From JBMCLJ01 sp048615375 (GTDB lineage: Bacteria > Patescibacteriota > Dojkabacteria > JAOAGR01): DNA of 21,453 nt. The DNA is taken from NCBI GenBank assembly GCA_048615375.1, contig JBMCLJ010000013.1, positions 1 through 21,453 on the forward strand, read 5' to 3'. Of the stretch, positions 14,649-21,453 are shown piece after piece. Positions within the stretch are counted from its first letter, which is position 1. Each line of letters begins with the position of its first letter. Below the pieces are notes generated by a model, which had not been told where the DNA came from, ran no database searches, and saw only the letters and a program-made list of their open reading frames with translations. The position numbers and the translations under genes were made by a program.

Positions 14649-15830
14649 ATGTATCCTGACTCCAACCACTTATTAAAGACATTAGTTCGTTTTTGTTATA
14701 TCATTACAACATCTTGCATAATGATCTTGAACAGCTTCATATCAAAAATATGGCCGAAACATACACAAAAAAGCACACAGAAGCCTGTAGTACCTGAGGG
14801 AGATTTTGTTGATGTAATTACGAAGGCGCCTGAATATTTCGCTGAAATCGAAAGTTCCTGTGCCCATAAGTCTATCGACGAAAGCATGACAGAGATTGAG
14901 TGGGGCTTATCGCTTTTAGACATACCCCTTTCAGAAACCCATCATGGCAATAAGACTATCGTCCTTATTCCGCCGAAGTACGATTTCTGGTCTTATGTAT
15001 TTATTGCCATTAATCTCTGCTTCAGTGGGTATCGAGTATTCTTTTTATATCATGGATGGTCCAAGAAACTGGTTTCTACTATGCGACAACATCTTCAGTA
15101 CCTCAAGTATCAAAATCTGTCCTTTAGTCCGATTGCTAATATTGATACTTTTACTATACCCCATTATACAACTTTCTTGAATTTTTACGAAAAACTTAAA
15201 GGTATCCCCCTCACCATACCATCATTTACCACGGTGGTGGTGAGTAGCACGTCAGACCTGGATTATGCTATTGCATATATTTTAGAACATGCCTTTGCGT
15301 TTACAGGATTAAAATCTTCAAGTTTAAAAAGGGTTATCGTGGACAGTAACTGTAAGTCCGAGTTTGATAAGAGATTGCATAGTCGTTTATCATACATCTC
15401 AAATAAAAACAGCTCAAAAGTCACCTCGAGTCATACACGGAAACAGCTCCACGAATTGGTCGTAGAGGCAATCTCCGAAGGAGCTGATATGCCACTCGGA
15501 GGTGCACATTTTGATGAAGAGCACGTAAACAACGTTATATTAAACAATGTAAACAAAGATATGAGAATTTTCCAAAAAAAATTCTATGGACCACTGCTCC
15601 AGATCGCTTACTCAAGCTTCGAACCAAAGGACTTACACGAGACATTGAAACAACAGCCGTCCAAGGGAATTATTGTTGTATCAACACAACCTGGTTTCAT
15701 TGAATTACATGATATAGCATTTAACGGCTATACAATTATTTCAAGGCCTGCGCCTCAAAAGTATGCAGAACTTCCTGTCATTGAGAGTAATCCAGCACTT
15801 GAACTTATGATAAAGAGCATAAAGCTATGA
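14649..15830 (+). CDS. Degenerate aldehyde-dehydrogenase-like protein lacking the catalytic cysteine
   Basis: The second half follows the aldehyde dehydrogenase (ALDH) pattern: DLDYAIAYILEHAFAFTG and KRVIVDSNCKSEFDKRL fit the segment around the active Cys, GADMPLGGAHFDEEHV and KDMRIFQKKFYGPLLQ fit the C-terminal part. However, the usual G-Q-x-C reads GLKSSS, so the nucleophile is Ser. The upstream E-L-G-G-K is absent, and the Glu of the usual E-I-F-G-P is Lys (KKFYGP). At 393 residues it is shorter than ALDH (about 480-500) and its NAD-binding half is hard to align. It is therefore probably not an active dehydrogenase; a binding or structural role is possible. The first 23 residues are hydrophobic and an inner ATG at 14718 is an alternative start. 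Its stop overlaps that of the convergent DUF2085 gene. ALDH homology is my reading from motifs. Confidence 0.55.
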   Translation: MYPDSNHLLKTLVRFCYIITTSCIMILNSFISKIWPKHTQKSTQKPVVPEGDFVDVITKAPEYFAEIESSCAHKSIDESMTEIEWGLSLLDIPLSETHHGNKTIVLIPPKYDFWSYVFIAINLCFSGYRVFFLYHGWSKKLVSTMRQHLQYLKYQNLSFSPIANIDTFTIPHYTTFLNFYEKLKGIPLTIPSFTTVVVSSTSDLDYAIAYILEHAFAFTGLKSSSLKRVIVDSNCKSEFDKRLHSRLSYISNKNSSKVTSSHTRKQLHELVVEAISEGADMPLGGAHFDEEHVNNVILNNVNKDMRIFQKKFYGPLLQIAYSSFEPKDLHETLKQQPSKGIIVVSTQPGFIELHDIAFNGYTIISRPAPQKYAELPVIESNPALELMIKSIKL

Positions 15831-16373
15831 GGATGGTAACTTCCCGGTTTCAGAAGAAGCCGGTGGGTGTTGTGGATGTGATGTGTAAGTAGCAAGTATT
15901 TCTTCTTTTAATTTTGGAAAAAGGTAAAAACTTAAACCAATACCAAAACTCGCGCCTGTTACTGCACGAATAAGATTCGTGGACTCATAAAAAGGCGTCC
16001 CCCCTGTATACAATGATACAATGGTAGCAATAAGCTGAATTCCTCCGTCTAGCGCCATCGGCAACCCGAAAAGCAAGGCTGTCTTGAGACTTATTCCAAT
16101 TTTAACTTTACTCACGAATACTACCAGGGTAGATATAAAAATGCTTGACCAGATAAACGTGTCCCTCGTACACCAGGCACATTGTTCATCAAAAAGGAAT
16201 ATGGATCGGGATGCTTTCTGATGGCAGGAAAACGAGTAAAGATGGTAAATCGCGTGAGCCAGCTGATCCCAGCCAATTTTTTTAAACAATGGAGCTAGTA
16301 AAGGTAAAACTACAATAAGACCCAGAATAGCGAGTATGACAGTTGGAACTGCTTTACGATAGTTGATACGCAT
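15825..16373 (-). CDS. DUF2085 family integral membrane protein
   Basis: A 182-residue protein with about four membrane helices (roughly 9-30, 74-90, 95-115, 135-155) and a hydrophilic tail. The DUF2085 signature is present: SFSCHQKASRSIFLFDEQ, then CAWCTR, LPMALDGGIQLI and ESTNLIRAVTGASFGIG. Cys50-His51 and Cys65-x2-Cys68 could bind a metal or a redox partner at the membrane face. Function of the family is unknown. The ATG at 16373 has TATAAT exactly 6 nt upstream and no SD. It lies 43 nt after the helicase gene on the same strand. Confidence 0.85.
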   Translation of the reverse strand: MRINYRKAVPTVILAILGLIVVLPLLAPLFKKIGWDQLAHAIYHLYSFSCHQKASRSIFLFDEQCAWCTRDTFIWSSIFISTLVVFVSKVKIGISLKTALLFGLPMALDGGIQLIATIVSLYTGGTPFYESTNLIRAVTGASFGIGLSFYLFPKLKEEILATYTSHPQHPPASSETGKLPSS

Positions 16374-16379
16374 GTGCGA

Positions 16380-16385
16380 ATTATA
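16380..16385 (-). promoter_or_regulatory. -10 box for a leaderless DUF2085 transcript
   Basis: A perfect TATAAT on the minus strand ends 6 nt before the ATG at 16373. A TTGTTT at 16 nt spacing is a weak -35. Fourth case in the window of this exact spacing. Confidence 0.5.
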
Positions 16386-16416
16386 CCTGAGTTACCACGT
16401 TAAACAAAGACTTTAA

Positions 16417-17997
16417 TTATGCCACATTGCCAGTAGCCTCAATTGGCTGGACAGACAGGACTTTGTGGAGACTAAAAATTCTCGTATCCCACCTTCGAAG
16501 GCATATAGCTTCAATTCCCATAAAGTCATGTCCACCATACGACATTTTTTCAATCCGTTGAGGTGCTATTTCACGGATAGAACTCTGTCCATCTTTTATA
16601 TATTCAATACGAACTGCCTGTTCATTCACTATAGCGGCTTGGAGCCTGGCTAGTTTATCTTCTTCAGACTGATTTTTCTTTGATTCGTGTAGTGAAGTTC
16701 CATTTAAGAACTGAACAACTCTCGCGTCCATAAAAATATGACGTGCCTGCACAGGTTTGATCAGTGTAATACCTTCGAGCGTCCTGCATCGGCTTAGGGC
16801 AACGTATACCTGACCATGCGCAAAGGCTCCACGACCAAAATCTATAACCACATTGTCAAATGTCTTACCCTGACTTTTATGAATTGTGATAGCCCATGCA
16901 AGTTTCAGTGGTATCTGGGTAAAGCTGCCAATCTCATTCTTTTCGATAGACTTTGCTTCTCTATTAAACTTTGATTCGTAATTGTTCCACGTGTTTGGAG
17001 TGACTACTACTTCTTCTCCGTCATCTATCATCACTACAACTGCATCTGCATCGTCTTCTTCAACAAACTCCAACACAGTTCCTAATGTGCCGTTAATCCA
17101 TCTACCTTCAGGGTCATTATTGAGAAACATTACCCGTGCACCTGTTTTGAGCCCCAACAGTTCATCAGTAGGAAGATCCCGTTCAGAAAACTCACCTTTT
17201 ATCTCACCCTCATAATATTTCGGCTTTTCATGCAGGTTTTCCAGTTCTGCTTCGTTTATGTCATCTGCAAGCTGATTTGTCGCTGTCAGATAAATGAAAG
17301 GTTCCTCGCTGTTTTTAGTGGGAGCATCACGTACCTGTTGGTTTAGTAGTGTTATCTGAGCGGGAGATACAGTTCTATTTCGTATCGCGTGTAACAATTC
17401 AATAAACGTGGAATCAGTTTGTCTGTAAATTTTCTCAAGTTCATAGATTTCCAGACCTTCCATGCCCTGAAGCAGGTTTTGAATTACATGTGAGTCAAAG
17501 AAGTATGGTGAAGTATATTCGCTGGTAAAAATCTCTCTCTCGTCGCTGCGCACAACTGGTGGCAACTGGAAGAGATCACCGATGAACGCCATCTGTACAC
17601 CACCGAATTCCCGGCGATCTTTTCGAACAGTCTGAAGAAATCGGTCAATGCTATCCATCATATCAGCACGTACCATCGAGATTTCATCAATTACAATGAG
17701 TGCAAGGTTCTGGTATAACTCCTTATTCCAGGAGGAACGGGCTACTTTAACTGCCTCATTCGGTGTTATACCTGGTTTAAAACCAAAGAAAGAATGAATG
17801 GTCTCACCTTCAATGTTAATAGCCGCTACACCAGTAGGAGCAATCACTGCGTGTGGCTTCCTGGTATGCTTCCTGAAGTAATTGAGCAAGGTTGATTTTC
17901 CGGTTCCCGCTTTTCCAGTTATGAAGACACTTTTATCAGTATGTTCCAGGACATCAAGTATAGTTGTAAATTGTTCATTAAGTTCTATATCATTCAT
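16417..17997 (-). CDS. Pif1-family (SF1B) DNA helicase with C-terminal WYL domain
   Basis: A 5'-3' helicase acting in replication and repair, on structured DNA or R-loops. Of 526 residues, the helicase core shows Walker A GKAGTGKST (28-36), Walker B VIDEIS (102-107), motif III GDLFQLPPV (140-148), the insertion around YRQTDSTFIELLHAIR, motif V AITIHKSQGKTFDNVVID (369-386) and motif VI YVALSRCRTLEGI (398-410). From about 452 to 518 follows a WYL domain (VRIEYIKDG, REIAPQRIE, RRWDTRIFSLHKV). WYL fusion to Pif1 is known, for instance in Thermotoga elfii, where it binds single-stranded DNA. The gene begins 15 nt after dnaE on the same strand and is probably co-expressed, although TATAGA lies 8 nt before the ATG. 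Confidence 0.92.
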   Translation of the reverse strand: MNDIELNEQFTTILDVLEHTDKSVFITGKAGTGKSTLLNYFRKHTRKPHAVIAPTGVAAINIEGETIHSFFGFKPGITPNEAVKVARSSWNKELYQNLALIVIDEISMVRADMMDSIDRFLQTVRKDRREFGGVQMAFIGDLFQLPPVVRSDEREIFTSEYTSPYFFDSHVIQNLLQGMEGLEIYELEKIYRQTDSTFIELLHAIRNRTVSPAQITLLNQQVRDAPTKNSEEPFIYLTATNQLADDINEAELENLHEKPKYYEGEIKGEFSERDLPTDELLGLKTGARVMFLNNDPEGRWINGTLGTVLEFVEEDDADAVVVMIDDGEEVVVTPNTWNNYESKFNREAKSIEKNEIGSFTQIPLKLAWAITIHKSQGKTFDNVVIDFGRGAFAHGQVYVALSRCRTLEGITLIKPVQARHIFMDARVVQFLNGTSLHESKKNQSEEDKLARLQAAIVNEQAVRIEYIKDGQSSIREIAPQRIEKMSYGGHDFMGIEAICLRRWDTRIFSLHKVLSVQPIEATGNVA

Positions 17998-18012
17998 AGC
18001 GACGTTCTATAA

Positions 18013-21000
18013 CTATTCTATCACTATTGCCCTGATTTTTTCTACTACCAGGTCTTGCAATTCTGCAACTTTTTCGTTGTAAAACCCTTCGAGTTTAATT
18101 TTACGGATTGTTTCGTGATTCGGAAGAAGAATATACACTTCACAACCAGTGTCAGCTTTATTCAACCGTAGTATCTCATTGAACTTTTTGAGGTCTTCGA
18201 TTACGGTTTCTTTTTTTATAGTTATTTCAATTATTTTATTCATGATTTCAGGTGTTTCAGCTTGAGCTGCTTCGTTACCGGTAACAACGGGGGGCGGTGA
18301 TTCTTGCGGGTACGGAGTGTCTACAGAAACTGCTTCAACAGCATCAGAATAGTTCAGTTCTTCCGCCATTCTTGTTTTCACTGATGATTCACAGGCGTTG
18401 CTGCTCGCATCCGTTGCGTTTTGAGGTTCGTTTCCAGCCTCATCGATCAGATCTTTGTGACGTTGAGCCCATTTTTCGTACTGTTTCTGCATGTCCCGTT
18501 CTGTAAAGACGACAAATTTATCAGCGAGAATCTGCATCTCATCATTCCGTAACTGTGTTTTGCCGTACAGTCGCAGATAATCCCCAACTTCAAACGTTGT
18601 ACCAAGTTTTGCATATAGTTTAGGAAACATGGTTACAGCAACCTTACCACTCACATCTACAAAGTCTATAAAACACATTTCATCACCTTTTTTTGTCTGA
18701 ATTACACGCTTTGACTTCACCTGACCAAGAAGCCTGACCGGTTCTTTTTCTTTTTTTTCCGGCAAATCAGTGATTAAAGCGAACTTTTTTGCCCTGGCGT
18801 AGGGAAGGAGTTTCGTTAATAAGCTTGGTGTAAGGGCTACACCCAGTATCTCAGTTTCCCATTGGATTTTCTGAATATCATCATCACTTTCTTCAGGGAC
18901 AACTGTAGCGTGTGAAGCGGACGCATCATCAGCTCCGAACATGTCAATAAACCCGGATGAGGATGTTTGCTTGAACTTCTGTGAACGGATGTAAATCTCT
19001 TCATACATTTTCAATAATCCATTACGGGTACCAAAACTATCCATTGCGCCAATCTTGATTAACGCCTCGATAGTCCCCCTGGGTACGATCTTATGATCAA
19101 TTCTGGAACACACATCATCTATATTTCGATACTCACCGTTTTCGTTTCGCTCGTGTACGAGGGACTTGATAGCCTTTAATCCCACACCTTTCAGACCACC
19201 AATCCCAAACCTGATAACGCCCGCCTCTTCAATACTAAAATACGCATCGGACTTGTTAATATCAGGAGGAAGCAGCTTCACACCTCTTACTTCGGCTTCA
19301 ATGATATCCCGTACCAGCTTGTCCTGATTATCAATATCAGAAAGCATCAACGCGGCCATAAATTCAGTCGGATAATTGGCCTTCAAGTACGCGGTCTGGT
19401 ACGCGACAAGCGCGTACGCGGCGGAGTGAGCTTTATTGAATCCATAATCAGCGAACGGAAGCGCGTACTCCCAGAGTTTATCCGCGATCTTCTGGTCGTA
19501 CTGCGGGTAGTTTTTGAGGAAGTTTGCCTTGAACTTTTTTTCTTCAGCGGCCATTACTTCGGGGAGTTTTTTACCAATTGCACGTCGGAGGATGTCAGCT
19601 TCTCCGAGAGAGTACCCGGCAACTTGCGCTGCAATTTGCAGGATTTGTTCCTGGTACACCGGCAGCCCATAGGTCAGTTCCATAATCTCCTCGATTTCCG
19701 GGATCAGATAATCGACCTTTTCTCTGCCAAATTTCCTCTCGATATAGCTTGGGATAAACTTAATCGGGCCGGGTCGGTACAAAGCGCACATCGCTGATAT
19801 TTCTTCAAGATTCTGGGGCTTGAGTTCTTTAAGGTATTTCTTCATACCGGCACTTTCCAGCTGGAATACCGCCGTTGTGTCACCGTTTTGCAGCAGTTCG
19901 AATGTTTTCTTGTCGTCGAGAGGGATTTTATAGATATCCACCTTTTCTGACTTAAACTCTTCAATAAACTTTATCGTATAGTCAATAATGGATAAATTTG
20001 CTAAACCCAGAAAGTCAAATTTCATCAATCCTACGTCTTCAAGGAATTTTCCTTCAAACTGGGTAATCCTTCGTTGACCACTGCCGGTTTCTACCTGGAT
20101 TGGACAATAGTTAATAAGCGCATCCGGTGTAATAAGATACCCGCAGGCATGGGTAGAAATATGCCGGATACTGCCTTCTATTTTTTGTACATAAGAAACC
20201 AGTTTATCGAATTTTGGGTCAGATTTGATAATTTCGCGGAATTCTTCTACTGCGGGACGGTTTTCCTCAACAACTTTAAGTTCTTTTCCAGCGAGCTCAT
20301 CATCAATGCATGCATTAATACTGAGCACACGACCAAATTTTACAGGAACCAGTTTTGAAAGCTTGTCAGTGATTTGCAAGTCAATGCCAAGTACTCGCCC
20401 CACATCGCGAATTGCGGCCTTGGTGGTTAACTTTCCAAGTGCTCCAACGTTGGAGACATTATCAACACCATATGTTTCTGTCACCCACTTGACCAGGTCA
20501 TCCCGACGATGATCCGAGATATCAAGGTCAATATCGGGCAAAGACTTACGTTCAGGATTTAAAAAACGCTCGAAAAACAATCCCCACTTGATAGGATCAA
20601 GTGTCGTAATACCAATAGCAAATGATACCGCGCATCCCGCGGCGGAGCCTCGCGTAGATACCAGAATCCCGTTTGAACGAGCCCAATTTACGATACTCCA
20701 CATGGTCAGGAAGTAACCATCATAGCCCTTGTCGTGAATTACTTTTAATTCGTAGTTTAATTGTTCTTCAAGTTTGTCGTCATAGTAGCCGTACTGGGAT
20801 TGCGCGTTTTCAAATACTAATTGACGAAGGTAGCTTTCTTCTGTTTCGCCTTCCGGGATTCCGGGGTACACTGGCTGAACCTTACCGAATACTATGTCAA
20901 ACTCTTCAACAGCGTCACTAATCTTCACTGTGTTCTCGATTGACTCAGGAAGATCTTTGAATAACTCTTCCATCTCCTGGACTGATCGAAAGTAGAGCTC

Positions 21001-21453
21001 GGTTGATTCAGGTTTTCGCCGCGCGGGATCAGTCATCAACCTTCCTGAATCTATACACCAGAGCACTTCCCTCGCCTCGAAGTCTTCCTGTTTTTCATAG
21101 TACACATCGTTTGTCGCCACTAACGGAATGCCGGATTCCTCCGACAGGGCAACCAGTTTTGGGTTTACAATCTCTTGTGAATGCAGGCCGGTACGTTGAA
21201 TTTCCAGATAGAAATCATCTCCATAGATTAATTTGTATTCTAAAGCAATCTCTTGTGCGCGGTCATTGCTTCCAAGCATAAAGTTTTTGTAAATTTCACC
21301 GTTTGCTCCGCCGGAAAGCGCAATGATACCGTTCGAATATTGTTTGAGAAGCTCCTTATCAACCCTTGGCTTGTAGTAGAAGCCTTCAAGGTGGCTCAAA
21401 GAAACAATTTTGATCAGGTTCTGATAGCCTTCTCTGTTTTTGGCCAGCAGGAT
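18013..21453 (-). CDS. dnaE: DNA polymerase III alpha subunit DnaE (5' end outside the window)
   Basis: Replicative polymerase of family C. The frame is open to the last base, giving 1146 visible residues starting inside the PHP domain (ILLAKNREGYQNLIKIVSLS). Next come the palm with RGSAAGC and PDIDLD (about 305-311, holding catalytic Asp residues) followed by ISDHRRDDLVKWV, then the fingers (MCALYRPGPI, FNKAHSAAYALVAYQTAYLK), the helix-hairpin-helix region (IGGLKGVGLKAIKSL), an OB domain (VRLLGQVKSKRVI to KFVVF), a flexible low-complexity linker, and a small C-terminal domain (ITIKKETVIEDLKKF). The usual G-P-G before RGSAAG reads V-S-T. Roughly the first 150 residues are missing, so the PHP metal residues and any exonuclease activity cannot be judged. 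A TTG at 21399 is internal, not the start. Confidence 0.96.
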   Translation of the reverse strand: MLLAKNREGYQNLIKIVSLSHLEGFYYKPRVDKELLKQYSNGIIALSGGANGEIYKNFMLGSNDRAQEIALEYKLIYGDDFYLEIQRTGLHSQEIVNPKLVALSEESGIPLVATNDVYYEKQEDFEAREVLWCIDSGRLMTDPARRKPESTELYFRSVQEMEELFKDLPESIENTVKISDAVEEFDIVFGKVQPVYPGIPEGETEESYLRQLVFENAQSQYGYYDDKLEEQLNYELKVIHDKGYDGYFLTMWSIVNWARSNGILVSTRGSAAGCAVSFAIGITTLDPIKWGLFFERFLNPERKSLPDIDLDISDHRRDDLVKWVTETYGVDNVSNVGALGKLTTKAAIRDVGRVLGIDLQITDKLSKLVPVKFGRVLSINACIDDELAGKELKVVEENRPAVEEFREIIKSDPKFDKLVSYVQKIEGSIRHISTHACGYLITPDALINYCPIQVETGSGQRRITQFEGKFLEDVGLMKFDFLGLANLSIIDYTIKFIEEFKSEKVDIYKIPLDDKKTFELLQNGDTTAVFQLESAGMKKYLKELKPQNLEEISAMCALYRPGPIKFIPSYIERKFGREKVDYLIPEIEEIMELTYGLPVYQEQILQIAAQVAGYSLGEADILRRAIGKKLPEVMAAEEKKFKANFLKNYPQYDQKIADKLWEYALPFADYGFNKAHSAAYALVAYQTAYLKANYPTEFMAALMLSDIDNQDKLVRDIIEAEVRGVKLLPPDINKSDAYFSIEEAGVIRFGIGGLKGVGLKAIKSLVHERNENGEYRNIDDVCSRIDHKIVPRGTIEALIKIGAMDSFGTRNGLLKMYEEIYIRSQKFKQTSSSGFIDMFGADDASASHATVVPEESDDDIQKIQWETEILGVALTPSLLTKLLPYARAKKFALITDLPEKKEKEPVRLLGQVKSKRVIQTKKGDEMCFIDFVDVSGKVAVTMFPKLYAKLGTTFEVGDYLRLYGKTQLRNDEMQILADKFVVFTERDMQKQYEKWAQRHKDLIDEAGNEPQNATDASSNACESSVKTRMAEELNYSDAVEAVSVDTPYPQESPPPVVTGNEAAQAETPEIMNKIIEITIKKETVIEDLKKFNEILRLNKADTGCEVYILLPNHETIRKIKLEGFYNEKVAELQDLVVEKIRAIVIE

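Noticed and set aside
1..21453. Recoded TGA (genetic code 4 or 25)
   Set aside because: eno, the second Fem gene, the ALDH-like gene and the Nudix gene end at TGA in the expected place, and no conserved gene contains an internal TGA.
1..21453. tRNA, rRNA, CRISPR array, insertion sequence or prophage
   Set aside because: On reading both strands I found no cloverleaf-like segment, repeat-spacer pattern, transposase or phage gene. The baseplate-J-like region belongs to a membrane-anchored chromosomal protein, not to a phage cluster.

Overview
The window is a compact, gene-dense bacterial segment, mostly without gaps over about 100 bp. TAA, TAG and TGA all serve as stops, so the standard bacterial code fits and a TGA-recoding lineage is excluded. 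Several traits suggest a Candidate Phyla Radiation (Patescibacteria) genome, possibly of the Dojkabacteria/Microgenomates kind: an FtsA-like ATPase next to a membrane protein with a baseplate-J-like region, tandem FemAB-like proteins, a GAD-less non-discriminating-type AspRS, a FtsH with a divergent pore loop, and many start codons directly after a -10 box. The phylum is an inference from family patterns; no marker in the window settles it.

Layout. (1) 1-3250, minus strand: an FtsA/SHS2 actin-like ATPase, then a large membrane protein whose gene is split by a -1 shift at a run of ten A. Its soluble N-terminal part and acidic linker (998-2023) end in a stop right after the run. The transmembrane anchor and outer part (1-1001) continue in the -1 frame, without a start codon of their own, and run off the left edge. 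(2) 3251-5628, plus: divergent promoter region, ftsH and a small membrane protein. (3) 5629-8241, minus: nth, a Nudix protein and aspS. (4) 8345-11467, plus: enolase and two FemAB-family proteins in an overlapping or closely spaced series. (5) 11513-13277, plus: infC, rpmI, rplT and greA; infC appears to begin at an AUC codon behind a strong Shine-Dalgarno site. (6) 13291-14598, minus: an unrecognised membrane-anchored outer protein, divergent from (7) 14649-15830, plus: an aldehyde-dehydrogenase-like protein that has lost its catalytic cysteine. (8) 15825-21453, minus: dnaE (5' end off the window), a Pif1-WYL helicase and a DUF2085 membrane protein.

The genes serve translation (infC, rpmI, rplT, aspS), transcript elongation (greA), replication and repair (dnaE, Pif1, nth), envelope quality control and cell-wall building (ftsH, FemAB pair, FtsA-like/membrane protein pair) and glycolysis (enolase). 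I see no phage, transposon, CRISPR array, tRNA or rRNA. The most interesting signals are not accessory genes but unusual gene expression: the A10 slip site, the AUC start of infC, and a recurring -10 box placed exactly 6 nt before the start codon, which predicts leaderless mRNAs.
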